Source: JACMLD01 sp047602295 (lineage in GTDB: Bacteria; Bacteroidota; Bacteroidia; Chitinophagales; Chitinophagaceae). From it: a stretch of DNA of 64,000 nt. The stretch covers positions 4,278,001 to 4,342,000 of the forward strand of contig JASGHP010000001.1 in the NCBI GenBank assembly GCA_047602295.1, given 5' to 3'. How positions within the stretch are numbered: the stretch's first letter is position 1; each line of letters begins with the position of its first letter. This document shows, piece by piece, positions 25,036-33,912 of this stretch. The notes beneath the pieces are model-generated. The model was given only the letters and a program-made list of their open reading frames with translations. It was not told where the DNA came from and did no database searches. Position numbers and translations under genes: made by a program.

Positions 25036-26988
25036 TCAATGCTGCCTCACCAATACAGAAGTGCCTGTTCTTCGATATACTTTGTTATCATCCCCTATTC
25101 CTTCCACCACCCAAACTATTGTTTGTGTCTCCTGCATGTGTCCTTTTATAAGGCCGTTCCAACCTTCATATTCGCGATTGGTTTCAAACAGCAATTGTCC
25201 GTCTCTGTTAAATACCCTGAAATAATTTAATTGCTTAATGCCTCTTAATAAAGGACGCAGTACATCGTTCTTACCATCATTATTCGGCGTAAAACCATTG
25301 GGCACGTAAATATCTGCATGGCTTATAATTTTTACCACCTGCGTATCTACAGTTACACAACCAGTTGCTGTGGTAAGTACAATATTATAGTTTTGATCTG
25401 AAGCTCCTGAAAAAGTAGGCGATACAATTTTTGCATTGTTTAAACTGATAGCGGGTTGCCATTGCACCGTCTTGCCAAACTGTCTTGCATTTAGCGTAAC
25501 CGGCACATCTATCACCACATATTTCAATGGATAAGCAATGCCTGCGCGGGGTACATCAATAAAAATATCTTTCTTTATAGTTGTTACAGCACATCCCTCT
25601 TCATTACTTAAATAGGCATAGTAAGAACCGCTTTGCGGAACATGATAAGAGGTTTGATTGGCATTCAGTATGGGAATGCCATCTCTGTACCATTGAATTG
25701 CATTTGTTGGCTGCACTATTAAAATAGCGCTGTCGTTGTTAGTAATACAATAAGCTGCACTTCCATCCAATCGCAAAGAATCACTCACAATATCCGCTTT
25801 TACCATTACGGTATCTGTAGTGGCGCAACCTCCCCCACTGCTGCTGGCTGTAACAATGTATCGCGTATCTGCCAAAGGCCTGGCCAAAGGATTGGAAATA
25901 TGAGGATCAGACAAACCGGTTTCCGGGCTCCACCGATACACTATGCCGGGTTTAGGTGGTGCGCCAAGTTGCACGGCGGTACCATTGCAAGATCTTTGAT
26001 CAATTCCCGCATGTGCGTTTACAGTTAAGGTATCTTCCAGCCTTGCAAACAAAGTATCAAGACATCCATAACCGTTATAAGGCACCAACTCTACCGCAAT
26101 CTTTGTACCCGGTGGTGGCGGTGGTTGCAAAGTAAGCACCTGGCCCTGGCCGATAGTCTGTGTAAGCGAACTATTCAACCATTTATAACTTTGATAACCA
26201 TAAGGCGCTACAACATTTACTGCGGTATCATCAGGACAATAAGCTGCACCGGTAAACTCTCCGCTGCATTCTGTATTTACGTCTACATAAGCATAACCGA
26301 AATGCCTGCGGAATGTGCAATCTGCAGTTTTGAAAAACAACTGGATGGTTTTCCCTTGCATATTATCCAGGTTAATGGACACGGCCGACCAGTTTTTAAA
26401 CCACACCGGTGTGCTGGAACCCGGATTGTTTGATAATTCAAAGCCGGGCAATACTGAGCCATACGGATGAAAAGCAAAAGAAGAACATTCAATCTTTATA
26501 TTGTCGGTTACATTGGTTACTTCTACTTCCATGCGGGGCTGCTCACTTTCCAGGTGATTGGGGTCCTGGAAAACAACCGCATAATGATAGATAATACTGT
26601 ACACATCTTTATTGGCAGGAATAGTAAACTGGTAAGAAACTCCTTCTGCTTCATTGCCGCCGCTTGTATTGCCCAGCTTAATCGAGTGACCGCTACCGTT
26701 AGGACAATTCACTGGAAAATTGCCAAAAGGATCTAAGCCATCTCCCGGGAAAGATGTAAGCATGGTATGACGGTCTCCAACAGGTCCGCCAGTAGGAGAA
26801 ATAGTAATAACATTTACGCCATTTATAGAAGCTACGTGACCGGTATAACAAGTCCAGCCATTAAACGTACCGTTTTCAAAATCAATATTGGGAGGACAAT
26901 CCTGCGCAAGCAGTTTTATTTGACAGAGTGTTATCAAACACACTACAGCTACCAGCTTTGTTGCAGGGACACAAAACTGCGTTTTCAT
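25036..26988 (-). CDS. T9SS-type secreted surface protein with gliding-type C-terminal domain
   Basis: 650 residues from the ATG at 26,988 (MKTQFCVPATKLVAVVC), just ahead of a signal peptide ending near LLAQDC; an in-frame ATG nine codons earlier is less likely. The N-terminal part is a cysteine-containing beta-rich domain (NIDFENGTFNGWTCYTG), followed by Ig/PKD-like segments. The final 85 residues are the gliding-motility type C-terminal domain: VPNGFTPNNDGKNDVL, then FRVFNRDGQLLFETNREYEG. It should be exported by type IX secretion and held at the surface. Unlike the adhesin at 6-9.6 kb it has no PorP/SprF gene beside it. Confidence 0.88.
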   Translation of the reverse strand: MKTQFCVPATKLVAVVCLITLCQIKLLAQDCPPNIDFENGTFNGWTCYTGHVASINGVNVITISPTGGPVGDRHTMLTSFPGDGLDPFGNFPVNCPNGSGHSIKLGNTSGGNEAEGVSYQFTIPANKDVYSIIYHYAVVFQDPNHLESEQPRMEVEVTNVTDNIKIECSSFAFHPYGSVLPGFELSNNPGSSTPVWFKNWSAVSINLDNMQGKTIQLFFKTADCTFRRHFGYAYVDVNTECSGEFTGAAYCPDDTAVNVVAPYGYQSYKWLNSSLTQTIGQGQVLTLQPPPPPGTKIAVELVPYNGYGCLDTLFARLEDTLTVNAHAGIDQRSCNGTAVQLGAPPKPGIVYRWSPETGLSDPHISNPLARPLADTRYIVTASSSGGGCATTDTVMVKADIVSDSLRLDGSAAYCITNNDSAILIVQPTNAIQWYRDGIPILNANQTSYHVPQSGSYYAYLSNEEGCAVTTIKKDIFIDVPRAGIAYPLKYVVIDVPVTLNARQFGKTVQWQPAISLNNAKIVSPTFSGASDQNYNIVLTTATGCVTVDTQVVKIISHADIYVPNGFTPNNDGKNDVLRPLLRGIKQLNYFRVFNRDGQLLFETNREYEGWNGLIKGHMQETQTIVWVVEGIGDDNKVYRRTGTSVLVRQH

Positions 26989-27452
26989 TTTTTGGGAATA
27001 AGTTGGCTGTAGCAATTATTTTGGTTTGATAACTAAATTTAAGGAAATAAAAGCTAACAAATACAGTCTGGCACAGGTTTCAGGCTTTTTATCAAGCGCA
27101 TCGCAACAATCATTTTATTATCATGCTTTTGCACTCAAATTAAATAATAGATCTTTTTTATTCCCGCTATGGGAGCAAAAACTACCTTACGTGTAAGCTA
27201 ACAAATTGGTTGCCTTTTTGCAGGTGAAAAGCCAGGGTTTATAAGGAAACTGTTTTAAAATAAAAGCTGTAGATACCAGCATTGGGTTTCATGGCAGCAT
27301 CGTTGCGTCGCAATCACTTCATCTGTGGTACCAATGGCAGCATCGGCATCATCCAAAATTTCCAAACCTGCATATTCACAGCTTTATAGAATTACCGGAG
27401 ACGCCCAAGGCGCTTTTTTAAACTATATTCGTTCCTCAAAAAAACAGAGGAT
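26989..27452. other. intergenic region holding a dispersed repeat copy
   Basis: About 460 bases between divergent genes. Copy D of the dispersed repeat sits at 27,294-27,312. A second GGCAGCATCGGCATCATCC-like stretch at about 27,336 may be a partial internal duplication (GGCAGCATCG occurs twice). No open frame of note. Confidence 0.45.
27294..27312 (-). repeat. dispersed intergenic repeat, copy D
   Basis: On the minus strand it reads TGCGACGCAACGATGCTGC and shares 17 contiguous bases (TGCGACGCAACGATGCT) with copy B at 30,530. The GTACAAG part found in the other copies is not recognisable here, so this is a diverged or partial copy. Confidence 0.6.
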
Positions 27453-28139
27453 ATGGCCATTCAGGTGATTGCATTTGATGCTGATGATACACTTTGGGTA
27501 AATGAACCTTATTTCCAGGAAACAGAGAAAAAGTTTTGCGGACTGCTGGAAGATTACCTGCCACAACATTCTTTATCGCAGGAATTGTTTAAAACAGAAA
27601 TTGCCAATCTTGCGCTTTACGGTTACGGCATTAACGGATATATTCTTAGCATGATTGAAGCGGCCATGCGCATATCTAATAAAACGCTTGATATTGCTAC
27701 TATAGAAAAAATTATACAGTTCGGAAAAGAGCTCTTGGAAAAGCCTATTGAAATGCTGGATGAAGTAGAAGATGTATTAAAAGCGCTTGCTGGCAAATAC
27801 AAACTGGTAGTAGCTACTAAAGGAGATTTGCTTGACCAGGAACGCAAATTAAAAAAATCAGGCATTGAACATTATTTCCATCATACAGAAATAATGAGCG
27901 ATAAACAGGAGAATGATTACCTGAAACTTATTAAGCACCTTGATATAGCGCCGGAAAATTTTATAATGATAGGCAATTCATTAAAGTCTGATATATTGCC
28001 TGTATTGGAAGTAGGCGGCCATGCTATTCATGTTCCTTTCCATACCACCTGGGCGCATGAGCAGGTATCTCACCACATTGATCACCCTAACTTTAAACAG
28101 GTGCAAAAACTGGGAGAAGTTTTACCTTTTTTATTGTAA
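27453..28139 (+). CDS. HAD family phosphatase
   Basis: 228 residues. Motif I is FDADDTLWVNE (nucleophile D in FDADDT), motif II lies in VVATKGD, the lysine motif is followed by DKQENDYLKL, and motif IV region is MIGNSLKSDI. This is a subfamily I HAD hydrolase with an alpha-helical cap (about 15-100). Its stop overlaps the start of adenosine deaminase by one base (TAATG), so translation is coupled. A role in nucleotide dephosphorylation ahead of the deaminase is a reasonable inference but not proven. Confidence 0.88.
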   Translation: MAIQVIAFDADDTLWVNEPYFQETEKKFCGLLEDYLPQHSLSQELFKTEIANLALYGYGINGYILSMIEAAMRISNKTLDIATIEKIIQFGKELLEKPIEMLDEVEDVLKALAGKYKLVVATKGDLLDQERKLKKSGIEHYFHHTEIMSDKQENDYLKLIKHLDIAPENFIMIGNSLKSDILPVLEVGGHAIHVPFHTTWAHEQVSHHIDHPNFKQVQKLGEVLPFLL

Positions 28140-29131
28140 TGAAAAATTTTGATGCCTTACCAAAAGTAGAATTGCACCTGCATCTTGATTGCTCATTGAG
28201 CTATGAAGTGGTGCATAAAATAAATCCTTCTATAAGCAAAGAAGATTATGACCGCGATTTTATTGCACCTGCAAAATGCCTGCACCTGGCAGACTTTCTT
28301 ACCAGGGCTGTAAAAGGTTTTGCGTTGATGCAAACCAAAGAACAATTGCAATGGGTAGTGCATGATTTATTTAAGCAAATGATGACAGACAACATGCTAT
28401 ATGCAGAAATACGATTTGCGCCATTGCAGCATTTGGAAAAAGGCCTTAACCCTTATGAAGTAGTTGCCGCTACAGAACAAGCAACAGCAGAAGCTATAAA
28501 ACAAACCGGCATTGAAGCAAGACTTATTCTATGCACACTCAGGCATTACACAGAAGAGCAAAGCATGCAAACCGTTAAGCTGGTAGAACAATTTGCAGGA
28601 ACTTGTGTAGCAGGTTTTGATATTGCTGCCGATGAAGCGGGTTTTCCAATAGACAATCATGTTGCAGCATTCAATTATGCAAAACAAAAAAACATTCACT
28701 GTACTGCACATGCCGGCGAAGCTAAAGGTGCTGATAGCGTATGGGAAACACTGGAATATTTTGGCCCAACACGCATAGGACATGGCGTAAGGAGCATTGA
28801 AGATGAAAAACTGGTGGCGCACTTGCGCAAAAACAATATACACCTGGAAATTTGCCCAACCTGCAACGTGTTAATTGATATTTACAAAGACTTTAAAGAT
28901 CATCCCATTGATCAATTGTATAAAGCTGGTGTACCATTGAGTGTAAACACAGACACCCGCACCATTACCAACATTACACTCAACAAAGAATACCAGAAAC
29001 TGCATGAAACATTTGGCTGGACAAAAGACGATTTCTATCGGTGCAATGCAAACGCACTGGAAGCAGCTTTTATCCCAAACGAATTAAAAACAGCACTGCT
29101 ACAAAAATTAAAAACCGCTTATGCAGAATAA
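28139..29131 (+). CDS. add: adenosine deaminase family protein
   Basis: 330 residues. Zinc-ligand motif LPKVELHLHLDCSLS (HxH), the HAGEAKGADSVWE motif with the third histidine and catalytic Glu, RIGHGVRSI, and the SVNTDTRT motif with the metal-binding Asp identify the adenosine/adenine/AMP deaminase family. It deaminates adenosine to inosine (adenine is possible). The usual LHLDGSL appears as LHLDCSL, a Cys for Gly change next to the metal site. The start is coupled to the HAD gene upstream. Confidence 0.9.
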   Translation: MKNFDALPKVELHLHLDCSLSYEVVHKINPSISKEDYDRDFIAPAKCLHLADFLTRAVKGFALMQTKEQLQWVVHDLFKQMMTDNMLYAEIRFAPLQHLEKGLNPYEVVAATEQATAEAIKQTGIEARLILCTLRHYTEEQSMQTVKLVEQFAGTCVAGFDIAADEAGFPIDNHVAAFNYAKQKNIHCTAHAGEAKGADSVWETLEYFGPTRIGHGVRSIEDEKLVAHLRKNNIHLEICPTCNVLIDIYKDFKDHPIDQLYKAGVPLSVNTDTRTITNITLNKEYQKLHETFGWTKDDFYRCNANALEAAFIPNELKTALLQKLKTAYAE

Positions 29132-29192
29132 TTTTTTAGCACAAGCATGTTTTGCGCATGTGGTTTTAGTTTTTGACTTTTGATTTTTTACT

Positions 29193-30326
29193 TTATTGTT
29201 TCCGCATCAGGTCAAGAAATTTTTTATCCAGCTTATGACCATACCAGTCTTCATAGGCAACATCTGTTCTCTTTGAATCCAATACACCAAAATCGCCAAT
29301 AAAATTCCAGATGGCAAAGCCAATGCCCGCATTGGTGAGTATATCCAGCACATCTGTAAACCAGGCAATAAATACATCGTGCGGCGTTTTGTTCCAGCAA
29401 CCTGCTTCTCCGCAATGCACGCCCACTCCTTTTTGCATTATATCTTTCCAGGGTTGATAAAATGTTTCCAGCATTTCTCGGCTCAGGTATTTATCGCCTA
29501 CTTGTCCCGGCCATTTAGGTTCTGGCAAATGATCTACATCTTTATTGGCCCATGGTGCTTTATAATGAGAGATGGTACCGGGATGATAGCCCCGGCAACT
29601 TTGTCCAATATTCAAATCTGCAATTTCAGGAATAGGCTTTGTGCCGGTATCATTGCCATCTGCAATTACCAGGTGTTTAGGATTTTCCTGCCTGATAGCG
29701 TCTGCAGCACCTTTCGCCACTTTGCGATAAATATCACCTGGCACAGAACTACGCTGAGAATGTTGATCATTCATATCCTCACGCATAGAAGGTTCATTCA
29801 CCAAATCGAAACTTATTTTACTGGCAGCAACATTTTTATATTTCTTTGCCCACATTGCCCAATGAAAATTAAAAGCTTTTTGCGCAGCTTCATCTTTCCA
29901 TAAATTATAGGGCTCATAAAAACCAGCATTAACACAATAACCCGGTGCACGGTGCAGGTTAAGGCTTACGTGCATATTATATTTATGCGCCATTGCCACC
30001 AATGCATCAATCTTGTCTACCATTGCTGTATTGATTTTATACACATCATCTGGCGTAATATTTTTTGTTCGGTCTATGTTCAGGTAACGCGGATAAGCAA
30101 TGGGTATCCTTACAAAATCAAATCCCCAGTCGCGCATCCATTTAAAATGATCTTCCGTTGTTACAGGGCCAGATGATGGATCAGGCGTAAAAAAATCGAG
30201 CAGATTAAACCCCTTCCAGCGTGGCAATTTATTTTTAAGAGGTGCTTTTGCAAATACCTGCATATCTGCCAGGCTGACGCCAGCAGCAGCGAGTGCAGTT
30301 TTTTTTATAAATGACTTGCGGTTCAT
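29193..30326 (-). CDS. glycoside hydrolase family 5 (cellulase superfamily)
   Basis: 377 residues. It begins MNRKSFIKKTALAAAGVSLA, a Tat-like or ordinary export signal (NRKSF rather than twin Arg). The GH5 acid/base Glu is E178 in FDLVNEPS and the nucleophile Glu is E307 in VHCGEAGCW. R73 in FVRIPI and H125 in LNLHRAP are also family residues. GH5 enzymes cleave beta-1,4 glucans, mannans or xylans; the substrate here is open. It is monocistronic, divergent from the aminopeptidase. Together with the epimerase/GH130 pair at the right end a mannan role is possible. Confidence 0.88.
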   Translation of the reverse strand: MNRKSFIKKTALAAAGVSLADMQVFAKAPLKNKLPRWKGFNLLDFFTPDPSSGPVTTEDHFKWMRDWGFDFVRIPIAYPRYLNIDRTKNITPDDVYKINTAMVDKIDALVAMAHKYNMHVSLNLHRAPGYCVNAGFYEPYNLWKDEAAQKAFNFHWAMWAKKYKNVAASKISFDLVNEPSMREDMNDQHSQRSSVPGDIYRKVAKGAADAIRQENPKHLVIADGNDTGTKPIPEIADLNIGQSCRGYHPGTISHYKAPWANKDVDHLPEPKWPGQVGDKYLSREMLETFYQPWKDIMQKGVGVHCGEAGCWNKTPHDVFIAWFTDVLDILTNAGIGFAIWNFIGDFGVLDSKRTDVAYEDWYGHKLDKKFLDLMRKQ

Positions 30327-30637
30327 ACAGCGTTGTTTGTGTAAATATAAACATTCAACACTGGTGCATCTGCTTCAGCATTATGGCGCATAGATTAAAT
30401 TTTGATTTAAGAACGCTACCCGGAAGTTTATTGATTAACCATATAATAGACCAGAACTGAAAGCAGCTTTTGTTAACAGGCGCAAATGATAGAGGTTGTC
30501 AGAGCTGAATAATACTATACTGTACAAATGTGCGACGCAACGATGCTCGTAAAAGGCATATTGCTGGGCACAAAAATGATAACCGGTTAAAACAACTCTG
30601 AAATAATAATGTACATTAGTTGCTCAATACCCAAACT
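30327..30637. other. intergenic region holding a dispersed repeat copy
   Basis: About 310 bases between divergent GH5 and aminopeptidase genes. Apart from repeat copy B (30,504-30,548) nothing is recognised. Confidence 0.45.
30504..30548 (+). repeat. dispersed intergenic repeat, copy B
   Basis: GCTGAATAAT at 30,504, then GTACAAATGTGCGACGCAAC from 30,522 continuing CGATGCTC. Copy C at 44,964-45,008 has the same order and spacing: GCTGAATAAT, then GTACAAGAGTGCGTCGCAAC and CGATGCTC. The core is conserved in five copies in this window. Confidence 0.7.
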
Positions 30638-32275
30638 ATGCGCATGAAAAAACTATTGGCTTCTTTGCTTTGCCTGGTTGTTATTGCATTTGATATTGCA
30701 GCCCAACAAAACCAGCCTACCGATTATCTTACGTCTTCATTCCACGCTGGCAGAAGAGAATCTGCCCGCAAAATGATGCCCGCCAATTCTGTAATGGCAG
30801 TGTTTGCTTACCCGGTGCGTACTTATTCAAACGATGTAGACTATACCTATCATCCAAATCCCGACCTGTATTATTTTACCGGCTATAAAGAACCGCATGC
30901 CGTGCTATTTATTTTTAAAGACATGCAGCATGATAAAAACGGCAACGCCTATAACGAATTATTTTTTGTACAAAAAAGAGACCCGCAGGCAGAACAATGG
31001 ACAGGCAGAAGATTAGGTGATGAAGGCGTAAAGAAAGAATTGAATATTGCCATGACTTATAACGGTGAAGCATATGCTGGTTTCCCGCTCGACTTTTCCA
31101 ATTTCAGCAGCATTATATTTGATGCTCTTCCTCCTGCCGATGGCAAAGAAAATACGCCTGGAGATCTTAGCCAATTGGTAGCTATCTTTCGAAAAGAATC
31201 TGCGTTGCCGGATAATTATGATCCCGAAGCCGTTTCCGATCTTGTAAACGTAAGCAACCGTGAGACGCCTCAAAATTTTTCCCGCATTGCTAATTACCTC
31301 AACAGAAACCTGGCATCTGCTAAATACAAAGACAGTGCGTTGGTAAAATCTTACCTGGCAGCAAAAGACCAGGAAGGCAGGAAAGCCATTGTAAAACAAC
31401 TATCCTCCAATAAATGGAACAGCGATCTTTATGGCACTATCACCAATGCATTGCGCGGCATAAAAACACCGGAGGAAATGCTGCTTATTCGCAAAGCCGT
31501 GGAAATTTCTTCCATTGGCCATGCAGAAGTAATGAAAGCCATTCATCCGGACATGTCTGAAAGAGAAATAGAAGGAATACACGATTACGTGCAAAAGAAA
31601 TATGGTGCAGAACACTGGGGCTACCCTCCTATTGTTGGTGCCGGTAATAATGGTTGCGTATTGCACTACGAAGAGAACAATAACATGAATATTGGCAAAC
31701 AAACATTGCTGATGGATGTAGGTGGAGAATATCACGGTTATAGTGCCGATGTTACACGCACCGTTCCTGCCAATGGCAAGTTTAGCGCCGAACAAAAAAC
31801 CATTTATAATATTGTATACGATGCGCAGGAAGCTGCTTTTAAACTTTGCAAAGAAGGAAGCACGTTTGCAGATATAGAAGCAGCTGCACGTTCCATTGTA
31901 GCCAAAGGCCTGGTTAAATTGGGACTGATAAAAACAGAAGAGGAATCACGGTTGTATTACCCGCATGGACTCTCTCACCATATTGGCATGGACGTACACG
32001 ATAAAGGTGAATATGATACTTTAAGAAAGGACATGGTAATAACCATAGAGCCCGGTATCTATATACCAGAAGGCAGCAAATGCGATAAAAAATGGTGGGG
32101 CATTGGCGTTAGAATTGAAGATGATTTGCTGATAAAAGAAAAAGATTACGAAATATTATCTGCCGCTGCGCCACGCAAAGCAGAAGACGTTGAAAAAATG
32201 GTAGCAGAAAAAAGTGTGTTTGAAGATATGAAACTCCCGTCACTGAAAAGTAGCGAGAAAAAGAAAGGATACTGA
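30638..32275 (+). CDS. Xaa-Pro aminopeptidase (M24 metallopeptidase), exported
   Basis: About 545 residues. The start is the ATG at 30,638 (or 30,644) just before the signal peptide KKLLASLLCLVVIAFDIAAQ; a TTG six codons earlier is unlikely. An aminopeptidase P N-terminal domain (about 30-240) precedes the pita-bread domain with the metal ligands in LLMDVGGEYHGYSADVTRT (two Asp), HGLSHHIGMDVHD, ITIEPGIYIP and GVRIEDDLLI. It removes N-terminal residues before proline. The signal peptide points to a periplasmic or secreted form, common in Bacteroidota. Confidence 0.92.
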   Translation: MRMKKLLASLLCLVVIAFDIAAQQNQPTDYLTSSFHAGRRESARKMMPANSVMAVFAYPVRTYSNDVDYTYHPNPDLYYFTGYKEPHAVLFIFKDMQHDKNGNAYNELFFVQKRDPQAEQWTGRRLGDEGVKKELNIAMTYNGEAYAGFPLDFSNFSSIIFDALPPADGKENTPGDLSQLVAIFRKESALPDNYDPEAVSDLVNVSNRETPQNFSRIANYLNRNLASAKYKDSALVKSYLAAKDQEGRKAIVKQLSSNKWNSDLYGTITNALRGIKTPEEMLLIRKAVEISSIGHAEVMKAIHPDMSEREIEGIHDYVQKKYGAEHWGYPPIVGAGNNGCVLHYEENNNMNIGKQTLLMDVGGEYHGYSADVTRTVPANGKFSAEQKTIYNIVYDAQEAAFKLCKEGSTFADIEAAARSIVAKGLVKLGLIKTEEESRLYYPHGLSHHIGMDVHDKGEYDTLRKDMVITIEPGIYIPEGSKCDKKWWGIGVRIEDDLLIKEKDYEILSAAAPRKAEDVEKMVAEKSVFEDMKLPSLKSSEKKKGY

Positions 32276-32282
32276 AGATCAA

Positions 32283-32410
32283 CTGCAAGTGGTAAGCTAC
32301 AAGCTGCAAGTCGCTAAAAGTTCATAGTTCTCAGTTCATCGCGAAGGAACAAACCAAGAATTATGAACTGCGAACTAAGAACTATAGACTATGAACTAAA
32401 GACTATAGAC
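32283..32410. repeat. word array between convergent genes, entering the coding end
   Basis: CAAGCTGCAAGTCGC-type words, then AGTTCATAGTTCTCAGTTCA, then complements ATGAACTGCGAACTAAGAAC and CTATAGACTATGAACTAAAG. The right end supplies the stop codon and the last codons (VYSL) of the gene on the minus strand that ends at 32,396. Confidence 0.6.
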
Positions 32411-33241
32411 TAACTCTCTCTTCGCTGTCTCCCACGCAAGCATGGCTTTTTTGCGGGTGATGCCCCAGCGATAGCCGCCCATTTCACCCATGTTTCTTAT
32501 TACCCGGTGGCAGGGTATGATATAACTTACAGGATTGCTGCCGATAGCTGTGCCAACCGCTCTTGACGCAGAAGGTTGCTGTATATACGCTGCAAGATTG
32601 CCGTATGAAGCAAGATCTCCTTCCGGAATATGCAGCAAGGCATTCCATACTTTTAGCTGAAACGCTGTTCCTTTTAGATGCAGCTTAATCTTGGCAATGT
32701 CTGTGCTGCCGTTGTTAAAGAAATCAATCACTTGCTGTTGGTGTTCATCTACGGCTGCTTTTATTTTGGCGGATGGCCAGTTGGCTTTAAATGCATCTAT
32801 CATCTCTTTATCGCCGCCCTCAAAAAACAGGAGATTGCAAATGCCTTTGCCGGTGGAAGCCAGCAGATAGCGACCGAACCTGCACTGCTGTATGCTGTAA
32901 CTAATGGTGAGTGATTGCCCGCCATTGCGGTATTCTCCGGGTGTCATACCTTCTATATTCACAAATAAATCGTGCAGGCGGCCAGTGCCGGAAAGGCCTG
33001 TTTCATAAGCCGCATCAAACACCGTATGCTGTTTGGCTGCCAGCAATGCTTTTGCGTGCTCTACAGTTAAAAATTGCAGAAATTTTTTAGGGCTAATGCC
33101 TGCCCACTCCGTAAACAGCCGTTGCAAATGAAATGGGCTGGTATGCACGGCTGCTGCGATGCTTTCAAGCGTTGGCTGCTCCTGCGCATGATTGCCCACA
33201 AACGCTATCGCCTCGGCTATTTTTTCGTAATTAGTACTCAT
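32396..33241 (-). CDS. AraC-type regulator fused to O6-alkylguanine-DNA alkyltransferase (Ada-like)
   Basis: 281 residues. The N-terminal AraC helix-turn-helix pair (about 1-105) has LESIAAAVHTSPFHLQRLF. The C-terminal alkyltransferase domain has the active-site motif IIPCHRVI (C244). This corresponds to E. coli Ada without its N-terminal zinc/phosphotriester Cys domain. The protein should remove alkyl groups from O6-guanine; without the methyl-phosphotriester switch, its activation cannot follow the Ada mechanism. The last four residues (VYSL) are written in the adjoining repeat array. Bracketed by short intergenic gaps, transcribed alone. Confidence 0.9.
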   Translation of the reverse strand: MSTNYEKIAEAIAFVGNHAQEQPTLESIAAAVHTSPFHLQRLFTEWAGISPKKFLQFLTVEHAKALLAAKQHTVFDAAYETGLSGTGRLHDLFVNIEGMTPGEYRNGGQSLTISYSIQQCRFGRYLLASTGKGICNLLFFEGGDKEMIDAFKANWPSAKIKAAVDEHQQQVIDFFNNGSTDIAKIKLHLKGTAFQLKVWNALLHIPEGDLASYGNLAAYIQQPSASRAVGTAIGSNPVSYIIPCHRVIRNMGEMGGYRWGITRKKAMLAWETAKRELVYSL

Positions 33242-33256
33242 ACCTGTTTATTTCCG

Positions 33257-33264
33257 CAAACCTA
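33257..33264 (-). promoter_or_regulatory. candidate -7 element (TAGGTTTG) for the Ada-like gene
   Basis: On the minus strand TAGGTTTG matches TAnnTTTG exactly, about 16 bases before the start codon, which would give a very short or absent leader. No clear -33 TTTG. Weak support. Confidence 0.3.
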
Positions 33265-33410
33265 CGCAAGGTACGAATACCATAAAACCCGGAACTTGCT
33301 ATACTAGATGGCAGGTTTTCCCGTTCATTTAACAGAATATTTTGTTGCCGGCCTGCTACTTTATACCCGGTTGTGAGTCTTATTAACAAGCAACTTTAAA
33401 GCTTACAGTT

Positions 33411-33737
33411 ATGAAAACAAATTCTACACAAATGGAAATTCTTATTTTAACCGGCACTTCATTTTCTGCCAGCAGGTTTACAGAAAAAAATGAAGCTACA
33501 GGCAAGCCTGCACGTACGGAAAAAGAATTGTTGACTGAAGCTTGCTGGAATGGCATGTTACCAGAAATGTTTCCTGAAATATGCGAACAAATTCCGGAAG
33601 GAAAGAAAATGTACCTGTGGGAAATAAAAGAAGCAGATACTTTTATTGACCTGGAGCTGGGCGAAATGCAGGAAGATAAAGACAGATATTTTTCTGTAAA
33701 CCCCTATATTTTTCTTGCAGAGCAACCGCTTTCTTAA
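33411..33737 (+). CDS. small conserved-looking protein, function unknown
   Basis: 108 residues, acidic, no signal peptide or membrane segment. The order is a beta-strand start (MEILILTGTSFSASRF), a helical middle with Trp (KELLTEACWNGMLPEMFPEI) and a beta/acidic end (MYLWEIKEADTFIDLELGE). I do not recognise a family. Codon use and the compact composition look like a genuine gene. A second in-frame ATG at codon 8 is an alternative start. It lies alone between convergent and divergent neighbours. Confidence 0.6.
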   Translation: MKTNSTQMEILILTGTSFSASRFTEKNEATGKPARTEKELLTEACWNGMLPEMFPEICEQIPEGKKMYLWEIKEADTFIDLELGEMQEDKDRYFSVNPYIFLAEQPLS

Positions 33738-33739
33738 CA

Positions 33740-33912
33740 GTGAGTGGTGAATGGCTAGTAGCTAGTGGGGAAGATAAAACCTATGCGTGGTAATAGCAGC
33801 TAATAAATGATTAATTCTTTGCGTGCTACAATTCATAGCTACAGATTTTTTTTTGTACGCAAGACTTAAAACTTATCACTTATTACTTACAACTTAAAAC
33901 TTAACACTTACA
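33740..33912. repeat. word arrays between convergent genes
   Basis: Left: AGTGAGTGGTGAATGGCTAG, TAGCTAGTGG (33,740-33,768). Right: TTATCACTTATTACTTACAA, CTTAAAACTTAACACTTAC (33,865-33,912), which reaches the stop codon of the GH172 gene. The two are partly complementary (GTGAGTGGTGA with TCACTTATTAC-type words). Confidence 0.5.
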
